Assembly: GCA_014529385.2 (NCBI GenBank)
Contig: CM043942.1
Coordinates: 26,910,469-26,974,468, forward strand
Direction of reading: 5' to 3'
From: Adiantum capillus-veneris
Taxonomy: Eukaryota; Streptophyta; Polypodiopsida; Polypodiales; Pteridaceae
DNA length: 64,000 nucleotides
The translations under genes and the position numbers were made by a program. The notes beneath the pieces were generated by a model that saw only the letters and a program-made list of their open reading frames with translations, was not told where the DNA came from and did no database searches. This document shows positions 55,791 to 64,000 of the stretch, one piece after another; the stretch's first letter is position 1, and each line of letters begins with the position of its first letter.

Positions 55791-57058
55791 CCAAGGATCT
55801 AAAAGTGTCCTATTACCAATCCAGTGCTAATTGCAAAGCACCAAGAGTGGCCATGAGCTAGAACGTTTGAGTAGAAATGAACCTATACATATAGTAGTGA
55901 ATTATGCAATCTCATCACCCACCCCCACCAATCCCTCATAGGAAATTTTGCTTTTCAGGGTGGATTAAGCTATTGTAGTAACAAAATGTAATTTTGGGTT
56001 TCAGCTCGGTTTCTTTTTGTTACAATTGAATCTCGTGCAACTATCTCTTTGTAGGCTTCTCCACACTGTAATCAAAGCAGGTATCGATCCATTTTCTTTT
56101 CAACTAGCTAACTTACTTCATCAAGCTTGGAAGGGTAATTAGTTGAAGATCGTATTTTACCAGCTTGATCGTGTGTCTTGCTTATGATAATGTGGCTGTT
56201 TGAGTTGAAATGAATTTCTAATCATCGTTAGATTCGAGATGTTGCAAAAATTGGAGAGGAATTACTGGTTACGTTCCGGCCATAGCCCTCATATATGACA
56301 AAGAGCAAAGACTAGATTCAAGACATTCGTTTTGTTTGACTCATTACAAATATTATTTATAACTTTGTAATTGTGCCTCTTCGTGGTACTCTCTTGTGTG
56401 TTCAAATTTATAACTTTGTTAGTGTGGCTCGTCGTGCAGGTGGTACTCTTGAGCGTTCATACTGTGGGCGGAGAAGACATCAATATACATGAGAACAACC
56501 CCTCCCCCCTTGCTAGAGCCGTGAAACAGTGTTCGAGAAAAGTGTGTCTCAGCTTACAGTGATGCCGCTTTGAAATTCAAATCTGCCGCTTGAGAGCAAG
56601 AGGAAAAGGAAGGTCCCACATAGATTTTGGCAAAAATAGTGTAAAAATATAAATAATTAGCTCAATTTTTCAATATTTTGCTTTTGGAAAACCCATGCTG
56701 CTGTGAAATGAAAGAAACGTATTTACAACGAACGCGAAACTGTATACAAATGGAGAGCAATGCTAAAAAAAAACCTAGGTTTTGTGTAATCACACCCTTA
56801 AATTTTGAAATTTACCTTTACAAATAAACTTTGGAGGTGGAAAAATCCTACAAGTTTTGGGAGATTTTAGTGTATTCTTTTCGAAATACCTTCAAAATTA
56901 AGCCAAAAACCTCTTAGTTTTTGCACTTATAGGTTTTCTGGAAATAAGTTAATTTGTAGCACTCATGGAGAGTGTATCACCAGTGCGCCGTATTTAATAA
57001 GCCGTAGCTCCATATTACAATCGGGATTCGGGAGGGACAATATGTGAGGATAAAGTTT
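55791..57058. other. 3' flank of the hexose transporter gene
   Basis: No supported gene. It should hold the transporter 3' UTR (minus strand); ATTAAA on the minus strand at about 56993-56998 is a possible poly(A) signal. The short open frame at 56371-56562 has no recognisable motif. Rest AT-rich. Confidence 0.55.
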
Positions 57059-58624
57059 CTACATGATCTGTCTCATGTGCTGCTGGCGCGCCTCTGCCTC
57101 GGTCAGGGGTGGGAGAAGTGTCCTCCAGACACGATGGTTTCTCCAGACGCTGTCCACATCCTCGATGGGCAGGCCCTTGGTCTCGGGCAGCAAGAAGAAG
57201 GCGGCAATGCCCATCACCAGCACCCAGGCGGCGAAGAAGAAGTAGATGGCGAAGCGCATGGCGCACAGCATGGACAGGAAGGCCTGCGCTATCAAAAAGG
57301 TGAAGAGCATGTTCACCAGCACCGCCACGCTCTGCCCTGCAGGGCGCGACTCCAGGGGGAAGATCTCGCTTGGGATGAGCCAGCCCATGGGCCCCCACGA
57401 CCAGGCGAAGCCCGGCACGAAGACGCAGGTGAGCACAATAATCCAGATAGCCACTACTCCTGAGGGCTCCTGCCCTGCCTTCAGCGACGTCCCAAGCAAA
57501 ACGCCGATGGCCACTTGTGCCACCAACATCTGCACGCTGCCCTCCAGAAGCAGCTTTCTACGGCCCAGCCTGTCGACCAGTGCCACCGACACAAGCGTGG
57601 ACAGCACCTTGATGCCCCCCGTGATGGCGGCCGAGTAGAGGGCGGCGTCGCTCTTGAAGCCCACTGTCTGGAAAAGCACAGGCGCATAAAACATAATAGC
57701 GTTAATGCCTGTCAGCTGCTGGAAGACTTGAAGCGCCACCGTCACTGCCAGCTGAGGCTTATTCTTCTTCCACATGGCTCTCCACGGGCTTTGCACCGCT
57801 TGCGAGGCCTGGCTTGCCTGCTTCATGGCATGGAGCTCTGCGCGCACGTCTGGAATGCCGCGGATCTTGCACAGCACTTCATAGGCCTGCTTCTCGGCGG
57901 CGTCTGCAACGTCGCCATCGCCGCTGGCTAGCCCTCTCTCGAGGATGCTGTTGGGGGTGTCGCTCAAAGTGAGGCCTGCGAGGAAGATGACGGTGGCGGG
58001 GATGCCGGCGAGTCCGAGAGAGAGGCGCCAGCCCCAGGGGTGGATGTTCTGGGTGAAGTAGTTGACGAGGTTGGCGACGAGGATGCCGATGGTGACGGAA
58101 AGCTGGAATCCGATGTTCATGGCGCCACGCCAGCGGGCGGGGGCTACTTCTGACAGATACAGTGGCACGGCCTGGTTGGCGAAGCCTACACCGAGTCCCA
58201 GCAGCATGCGCCCCACGATGAGCATGGCCACGTGCACAGATGCGAAGTTGAAAATGACGCCCAAAATGAAGAATGCGCCGGCCAGCAAAATGGAGCGGAC
58301 GCGGCCCTGCTTGCGGGTGACGTGAGCGGCCACCAGAGTGGCAGCCATGGCCGCCAGGTAGAGAGAGGACGTGAAGAGCTGGAGCGTGTGATCGTCGAAC
58401 TTGCAGTAGTCGCTCTCATGCGCCTGGTTCTTGCGGCGCAGGAGGCGCGGGAAGAAGAGGGTGAGAAAGTCATCCATGGCTGTCACGCCTCCGCTGATGC
58501 CGATGTCGTAGCCGAACATGAGCCCCCCGAAGGCAGCCACGACGGCCGTCCATACCACGTGCAATGTCAGCCGCCCTTGGTCATAACGTCCAGCCTCGTC
58601 CATGCTCAGCGCTGCCATCACCAT
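57059..58624 (-). CDS. Sugar transport protein, STP-family hexose/H+ symporter
   Basis: 521 codons, one exon, no stops. It imports monosaccharides with protons across the plasma membrane; 12 membrane segments are expected and the hydrophobic pattern agrees. Motifs: GGLMFGYDIGISGGV (33-47; D40 aligns with the proton-coupling Asp of STP10), GRMLLGLGVGF (138-148; R139, its partner), PLYLSEVAPARWRGAMN (154-170), DTPNSILERG (222-231), QQLTGINAIMFYAP (302-315), DRLGRRKLL (351-359), PSEIFPLESRPAG (418-430), PETKGLPIE (480-488). The two lid cysteines, C74 (DYCKFDD) and C454 (SMLCAMR), are conserved. Start: the frame extends six codons upstream to a GTG only, so ATG 58624 is chosen; ATG 58618 is an alternative. 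The coding region is much more GC-rich than its surroundings. A TATA box lies ~80 bp upstream. STP genes normally have introns; this one has none. Confidence 0.95.
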   Translation of the reverse strand: MVMAALSMDEAGRYDQGRLTLHVVWTAVVAAFGGLMFGYDIGISGGVTAMDDFLTLFFPRLLRRKNQAHESDYCKFDDHTLQLFTSSLYLAAMAATLVAAHVTRKQGRVRSILLAGAFFILGVIFNFASVHVAMLIVGRMLLGLGVGFANQAVPLYLSEVAPARWRGAMNIGFQLSVTIGILVANLVNYFTQNIHPWGWRLSLGLAGIPATVIFLAGLTLSDTPNSILERGLASGDGDVADAAEKQAYEVLCKIRGIPDVRAELHAMKQASQASQAVQSPWRAMWKKNKPQLAVTVALQVFQQLTGINAIMFYAPVLFQTVGFKSDAALYSAAITGGIKVLSTLVSVALVDRLGRRKLLLEGSVQMLVAQVAIGVLLGTSLKAGQEPSGVVAIWIIVLTCVFVPGFAWSWGPMGWLIPSEIFPLESRPAGQSVAVLVNMLFTFLIAQAFLSMLCAMRFAIYFFFAAWVLVMGIAAFFLLPETKGLPIEDVDSVWRNHRVWRTLLPPLTEAEARQQHMRQIM

Positions 58625-58705
58625 CTTAATAGATCTCTGCACTTTGCTTCAGCTGACAATGATCCTCTGCAAAATGAATAGTACCTAGCTTCAATGTTCG
58701 CACCA

Positions 58706-58712
58706 TTTTATA
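58706..58712 (-). promoter_or_regulatory. TATA box of the hexose transporter
   Basis: TATAAAA on the minus strand (TTGTATAAAATGG) 82 bp before the chosen ATG, giving a predicted start near 58675-58680 and a ~50-nt 5' UTR. Confidence 0.65.
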
Positions 58713-58884
58713 CAACCTCCAAAAGCATCTGCGCGTGTAGGGAAAATCCACGACGTTGTGGACACGCGCAGTTTTCCATTTTTGAAATATTTACGCGCCT
58801 CGCATCCGCGCCAATACTTTTCATCGCCATACTTTTACGCATTTCCAGCTATTTTTCAAGAATTCCCAATATGCAGAAAGCATG

Positions 58885-58920
<36 letters not shown>

Positions 58921-59276
58921 ATAAGTTTTTTAGCGTCATAGGAACAAACCTAAGAGAGGAGGAGAAGCTTTTACCATCGTAGGAACAATCTAGAGAGAGA
59001 GAGAGACACGACTAATGTGACCGCTATCGTGCTTTATTGTTGTAATAATTTCAATTCTACCATGTTGGCGTCCTATACTCCTACCCACCACTGTTCAAGA
59101 AAAACCATTTTCTTGGCGATGCTTTTGAAGAGCAGAGTAGAAATTTATGAAAGAATCTAGGGTCTCTCTCTAGGATTTATAACTAAAGTTAATGCCCTAT
59201 TTTTGTACCTTGAAATTAAATCAAGGTCTAATGGAATAACAAACTAGGAATTTTCCATTTTCAATCAGGAAAGTTA
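58713..59276. other. 5' flank of the hexose transporter
   Basis: Promoter-side sequence with CGCG-type motifs (ACGCGC at 58730-58770 region) and a 30-bp (GA)n tract at 58889-58918, with a shorter GA tract near 58994-59007. GA tracts upstream of plant genes can act as GAGA-type elements; that is inference. No gene. Confidence 0.5.
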
Positions 59277-60189
59277 CACTACAACCGGGATGTCCTCTTA
59301 ACTAACCATTTTCAAATGCCAAAGGGGTTCCAAATTGCTCTATATCCACAAAGCTAGCTTATGACCTTAAAAAAACTTTGAATTTCTTTGGGCTATGCAT
59401 TCCACCTCCAGAATTCGGTCTGTGTAACATAAAAGAACTTGGAATTTCTTTGGGCTACTGATTCCACCACCAAAAGGGGGTTTGAGTAACATTTTTAAAG
59501 CTAACTTGAGCCCCAAACAAAAAAACACCTGCTATTTTGGCCAACTTTCATAAAATTGGCATTAAATCGCCCTAAAACACATCTTAATGACCTCTAAAGT
59601 GCTACATAGCTAGCATAGGTAGTTCTAAAGGCCTTGTTATGCTTCTAGAAAACCTATGTATTGGAAGCTACAACTCATTTATGAAAAATTCTCCGTGCTG
59701 ATTTACTAGTAAAATTCATATTTTGATGATTAGTTTGAAAGCGTCTTTGTAATCAAAAAGCAATTTTGAGTGTGTTTTTGGAGTTCTCAACATGAAAATC
59801 TTCTACCTTGCATTTTGGGGTACCTAATACCCCAAACACTATGAAAATTTGAAAACATTTACTGTAGCCTTTTACCGCGGTTTGTGGAGAGACAGTAGTC
59901 CAAAATGGGCTGGCCAAAGAAGAGAGAGAGAAAGGGACGGCCGGACGACATTGTTTGCACTTCAAGTATTCCTGCAGCCATATTTACCGCATTGATTATC
60001 AGGTATATTACCACAATTATTCTCGTAAGTATTACCACGATTATTATTGACACGCTTTGGCGCTAACTCATTCAAATTGGGTTTTTCCCTTTGTTTTTCT
60101 TGTGAAAAAAAATTAAAAATATAATTTTTTATTTCAAAAAGATTGGCAAAAGATAATATTAAAACATGAAACGACGGCTATTTGAATAA

Positions 60190-60504
60190 ATTAGCTAGGT
60201 TATGCAAGGCATGTGACCGCTTTGTCACAAATGTTGGGCCGCAAGAAAAACACGCATTGTGTATGAAATAGAAGAGGCTTGCACTCTTTCCCCAAATACC
60301 ATGCATGCATTTCACCTGATCAGTGACTACATCCATGCATTCATCACATATTTTGAAAGGCTTTATATAGTGGTGGCAACGAGCTCTCTTGCTGTGAAGA
60401 CATGCTGATCAAGCAACATAATAAAAGAGCTCTTCTTTAAAGTAGTTTTCAATGGAGAAAGCACTCTCGCACTCTGCACAACACAAAACACTACTTGCAC
60501 CCAT
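60190..60504 (-). pseudogene. Cys/His-rich (B-box-like) zinc-finger remnant, right copy
   Basis: Same reading frame as 54654-54985 in reverse: CAECESAF, LHSKRARCHHYI, CDECMDVV, ACFSCGPTF, SHALHN. A TGA interrupts it where the left copy has the CAPC pair. The left-copy frameshift is absent here, so each arm carries different lesions. Confidence 0.55.
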
Positions 60505-60652
60505 AAATCTTTAGAACAACAACGAAAGAAAATGTGTGAAGGTGGATGTCAGAAATGGAGAGACCTTATAATCACCGTTATTACCTTGAGCATTATTGTG
60601 CAATGATATAGAGCCAAAATATGGAAATTTGAGTGCTATCGGAGCTATATAT

Positions 60653-60694
60653 AGAGCCCACACCTATGCTATATATAGCATAGGTGTGGGCTCT
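60653..60694. repeat. 42-bp perfect palindrome, right-arm copy of the hairpin
   Basis: TAGAGCCCACACCTATGC arms around TATATA, equal to the core of the 52-bp palindrome at 54459-54510. Confidence 0.9.
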
Positions 60695-60912
60695 CATATA
60701 TATAGCTTTAACATATATATAGCATAGGCTGGGCATAGGTGTCGGCTCTATGTATAGTTCTAATGAGTACTTCAATTTATTTTCCTAAAAACTAATTCAA
60801 AGCATGCATTTGTTATTTTTCATGTAAAATTGTATCAAAAAATGACTGATATTCTTGTTAAATATGAAGCCTAATTTACCCCTTGTAATTTTCTATGGTA
60901 ACAACGCACATT

Positions 60913-61441
60913 TGTAAGGCTCCCATTATGAGGAGAAGCCATCGTGCGTGAAGGAAAATCACTCGCTGGAAACCAAAATTTTCACGGCCAATCTCGAGCC
61001 GGAATATTCCTTTTCGTCGGAATATTATGGTCGGACGGCGGTCAGAAAACGACCGGTCGGTTGGTCGGTTGGCTAGTGGTCGGAAGTCAATGGCCGGTGG
61101 CCAGTGGCCGAATTCAAAAGCGGACTTGTCTTCTCAAGGGTGGCCACACATGGGCGGTTGGAGGGTCCGATTTGGACTTATCTACACAAGGGTGGCTACA
61201 CATGGCTGCCTCTCATGAGAGAGGGTAGCCCTTTTGGCCTATAAAAGGAGGCCATTTCTACACACATTTGATAGTGTGAAGTTTGCAACAAGGTGGGTGT
61301 GAGGTGGTGAGAGTGAAGCAAAGCGGGAGCTCTATTAAGGGTAAAATCCCTTTGTAAACTACTTCTTGTTTTGAAGTACTAAAGCCATTGAGTGACTGCT
61401 TTCCCGTGGACGTAGTCCACATTGGGTGAACCACGGATATC

Positions 61442-61480
<39 letters not shown>

Positions 61481-61568
61481 ACTCTATAAGCTCTCGTGTG
61501 TGAAATCTATATCTCTCCATTAAGTAATCTACTCAAATATCTATTTAGCTACGTCATATTTCCTAACA
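60913..61568 (+). repeat. 5' LTR of Copia-C
   Basis: Ends TCCTAACA at 61568, two bases before the primer site. TATA box TATAAAA at 61240-61246 and a (CT)n tract at 61450-61480. The left edge (TGTAAGGC at 60913) is the best TG candidate but cannot be checked without the 3' LTR. Confidence 0.65.
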
Positions 61569-61570
61569 AT

Positions 61571-61582
61571 TGGTATCAGAGC
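61571..61582 (+). other. Primer binding site of Copia-C
   Basis: TGGTATCAGAGC, perfect match to the initiator tRNA-Met primer site. Confidence 0.93.
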
Positions 61583-61641
61583 AATGTTTGCTCGTAGCTA
61601 AATTAACTCAAGGAAAGGATTCCTTGAATTGAGTGGGAGTT

Positions 61642-64000
61642 ATGGCGGAGGAAGGGAAGCTCAAGATTGAGAAGTTAAACGGCAAAAACTACCAACATTG
61701 GAAGATGCAGATTGAAGACTATCTCTACCAGAAGGACCTCTATTTGCCACTAGGCGGTCTTGCGAAGAAGCCCGCAACAATGGCAGATGAAGCATGGACT
61801 GTCCTTGATCTAAAGGCAGTGGGAACAATCCGGTTAAGCTTGGCGTCAATGGTGGCCTTCAATGTTTTGGAGATGAAGACCACGGAGGACTTGATGAAGT
61901 CACTTGACGACTTCTACGAGAAACCATCGGCATCCAATAAGGTATTTCTTATGAAGCGCTTGTTCAATCTAAAGATGGCAGAGAATGGTCCTGAAAATCA
62001 ATTTCGATGACGAAGTGCGAGCTCTCCTTATACTATCATCTCTACCGGATAGTTGGGACAGCCTTGTGATGGCTGTAAGTAATTCTATTTTTGGCACAAA
62101 TACTTTTAAGTTTGATGATATTGTGGGTGTTCTCCTAAGCGAGGAATTACGAAGGAGAAGCACAGGAGAATCATCAAGTGCTGCATTGTCAGTGGAAACA
62201 AGAGGAAGGCTTAAGGAGGGGTTCAAAAACCAAAAGGGTTGTGATCGCTCAAGACGGAGCAAGTCACACACAAAGTCAGTTCTTGAATGTTGGAACTACG
62301 GCAAGAAGGGCCATGTCAAGAAGGATTTCTGGTCCAAGAAGAAGAAGGAAACTGAGTCTCAAGACAACAAGCCAACATCGGAGGCCAATGTGGCAGGAAA
62401 AGTAGATCAAGATTCTCTAATTCTCTCATCAGACAATGTGTCTAATTCCTGGATAGTAGATTCCGGGGCTTCATTCCATGCGACACCACACAAGCAACAT
62501 TTCCAAGATTACACCAAAGGTAATTTTGGGTATGTATACTTGGGAGATGATGAAGCTTGTGAGATTGTCGGCAAAGGTACAGTTTCTGTCAAAATTGCTA
62601 ACAGAAATGAATGGAAGCTTAAAGATGTTAGGCATGTTCCTTCTCTTCGGAAAAATTTGATCTCTACAGGACAATTGGACGATGAAAGTCCCAACATTGC
62701 ATTAAGGAACAAACGGTGCAAGATCTCAAAGGGAAATTTGGTGGTTGCCAAGGGAGAAAAGGTCGGTACACTTTATTTGTGTACTATCAGCACGCAACCT
62801 TCAGCTTGTGCAACAACTACAGAATTTGACAGTACGGTGTGGCACTATCGGCTTGGACATATGAGTGCCAAAGGAATGCAAATCCTTCAAACGAAGAAGC
62901 TTCTACCAGGTTTGAAAGAAGTGGAATTAGAGTTCTGTGAAGATTGTGTTTATGGTAAACAAAAGAGGGTAAAATTTCAAAAATCAAGAAATGAAAGAAA
63001 AAATAAAAAACTTGAGTTGGTTCATTCTGATGTTTGGGGTCCTGCAAGTACACTATCACTTGGTGGCTCATTGTACTATGTAACATTCATAGACGATGCG
63101 ACTAGAAAAACATGGGTTTATGTCATGAAGAATAAGTCCGATGTATTTTCCATATTTCAAAGGTGGAAAGACTTTGTGGAGAATGAAACAGGTACCAAGG
63201 TTAAATGCCTCAGGTCTGAGAATGGAGGCGAATATTGTAGCCAAGCTTTGGAAATCTTTTGTGCTAGCAATGGCATTCGGAGGCAAAGGACAACCCCACG
63301 GACACCTCAACAAAATGGGATTTTGGAAAGGATGAACAGGACAATCATGGAGCGAGCACGAAGCATGCGGCTACATACAGGTCTACCGCTTGAGCTTTGG
63401 GCGGAAGCTGTAAGTACGTCTGTGTACTTAATCAACCGGTCACCGTCAACGGCATTGGATGGGGGAGTTCCAGAAGAGGCATGGACAAGTAAACCGGTGA
63501 ATTATGCATTTCAAAGTGTTTGGGTGTGAGGCTTTCATGCACATAGATAGAAGCCTAAGATCAAAGCTAGATGCAAAGTCCAAAAAGTGTTTCTTCATTG
63601 GCTATGGAGAAGGTGACTTTAGGTATCGCCTATGAAATCCTGAAGATGGTAAAATCTTAAGGAGTAGGGATGTAATTTTTAACAAACAAAATATGTACAA
63701 AGATTACTTGGAAAGAAAACAAAAAAAAGAAACAGGTGATGAATACATGGAGCTTGAGGATGGTGAAGACTCAAGGACTGCAAGCGGTGACAATGTGCAA
63801 CAACGTCAAACAAATGAGCAGCCTCAACCTATTCTCTGAAGATCTACAAGAGCAGGTAGACCTCCAGAAAGGTTTGTTCCTTCCTTCAACCATCTCTTGA
63901 TCTCAGATTCTGGAGAGCTAGAATCATACGAAGAAGCTATGCAACACGAATCCAAAGAAGAATGGACAAAGAGCATGCAAGTGGAGATGGACTCACTACA
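61642..64000 (+). pseudogene. Copia-C gag-pol, frameshifted, 5' half
   Basis: ATG 61642 (MAEEGKLKIEKLNGKNYQHW): gag of TNT1/Tork type. A deletion near 61990 removes codons and shifts frame into INFDDEVRALLILSSLPDSW. The zinc knuckle reads CWNYGKKGHVKKDFW: the second and fourth ligands are Tyr and Phe. Protease WIVDSGASFHATP (62452-). Pre-integrase WHYRLGHMSAKGM (~62838), CEDCVYGKQKRVKF. Integrase HSDVWGP (~63024), LRSENGGEYCS (~63210; the Asp replaced by Glu), GILERMNRTI (Glu, ~63320). A frameshift near 63510 precedes VFGCEAFMHID, and the RT start EEWTKSMQVEMDSL is at the window edge. It would be the Gag-Pol of a virus-like particle. Confidence 0.85.

Larger units (their letters stand above)
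59277..60870 (-). repeat. Right arm of the inverted repeat around the hexose transporter
   Basis: Reverse complement of the left arm (54195-55790). Its inner edge begins CACTACAACCGGG at 59277, with CACTACAA identical to the CACTA-1 terminus, so this may be a transposon end facing the gene. The left arm lacks this terminal 8-mer. A short internal duplication (GAATTTCTTTGGGCTA at ~59391 and ~59443) is specific to this arm. Confidence 0.85.
60913..64000 (+). mobile_element. Copia-C, TNT1-like Copia element, runs off the window
   Basis: 5' LTR, primer site, gag, protease, integrase and the start of RT. It has a deletion-frameshift in gag (~61990) and one in integrase/RT linker (~63510), a stop at 63837, and loss of zinc-knuckle cysteines, so it is inactive. 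It is not closely related to Copia-A/D or Copia-E. Confidence 0.88.

Noticed and set aside
57059-58624. Horizontal transfer of the GC-rich sugar transporter from bacteria or fungi
   Set aside because: Motifs (GYDIGISGGV, DTPNS, PETKG, lid cysteines) are those of plant STPs; high GC in a coding exon is not enough evidence for transfer.
58625-58642. Six-codon N-terminal extension of the hexose transporter
   Set aside because: It begins with GTG, not ATG, and the first ATG in frame is 58624.
57044-58681. Several plus-strand frames of 60-149 codons opposite the hexose transporter
   Set aside because: They are antisense shadows of a GC-rich gene with strong codon structure; none has a recognisable motif.

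Overview
The window is nuclear DNA from a land plant with a large, transposon-dense genome. Plant-type retroelement proteins, En/Spm-like CACTA transposases, tRNA-iMet and apparent tRNA-Asp primer sites, and a plant STP-type hexose transporter support this. The mix of elements fits a fern or another non-angiosperm plant, but no sequence in the window names the species. Only one gene looks like an ordinary host gene: an intronless sugar/H+ symporter on the minus strand (57059-58624). I see no rRNA, tRNA, CRISPR or prokaryotic feature.

Layout. 1-2690: minus-strand copy (E) of an auxiliary reading frame carried by a Gypsy family. 2940-13586: Gypsy-A, 5'-truncated, with RT/RNase H deleted; it ends in a 3' LTR cut by Copia-A. 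13587-18933: decayed Copia-A, itself split by a solo LTR (14502-16060). 18934-23265: a broken LINE. 24410-27879: CACTA-1, whose right terminus lies inside the transposase gene of CACTA-2 (27883-28616). CACTA-2 is cut by the 5' LTR of Gypsy-B (28617-42954, continuing 48133-48594). Gypsy-B is interrupted by an intact young Copia (Copia-D, 42955-48132) and truncated by a minus-strand long-LTR element, retro-L (48594-51330). Then follow Copia-E (51331-53001), a CACTA-3 fragment (53265-54060), a ~1.6 kb inverted repeat pair (54195-55790 and 59277-60870) that brackets the hexose transporter, and Copia-C (60913 to the window end).

The most unusual system is the Gypsy-A/B/E family. It has a first retropepsin before RT, a second retropepsin-like domain after integrase, two successive integrase H2C2-type modules, an extra frame before gag and a long coiled-coil auxiliary frame between pol and the 3' LTR. 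Its untranslated regions carry a strongly conserved palindrome (core TAAATAATCGCGATTATTTA) spaced 283-294 bp, three copies before gag and three before the auxiliary frame. Eroded palindromes at the same spacing can be seen in Gypsy-A. Nothing I know for Ty3/Gypsy elements describes this combination.

Order of events can be read from nesting: CACTA-2, then CACTA-1 and Gypsy-B inside it, then Copia-D inside Gypsy-B; Gypsy-A, then Copia-A, then the retro-L solo LTR inside Copia-A. Copia-D (LTRs differing at 4 of 227 positions by eye, full ORF) is the youngest and the only element that looks coding-competent. Many stops in older copies are one C-to-T change from Gln or Arg codons, as expected of methylated, silenced DNA.
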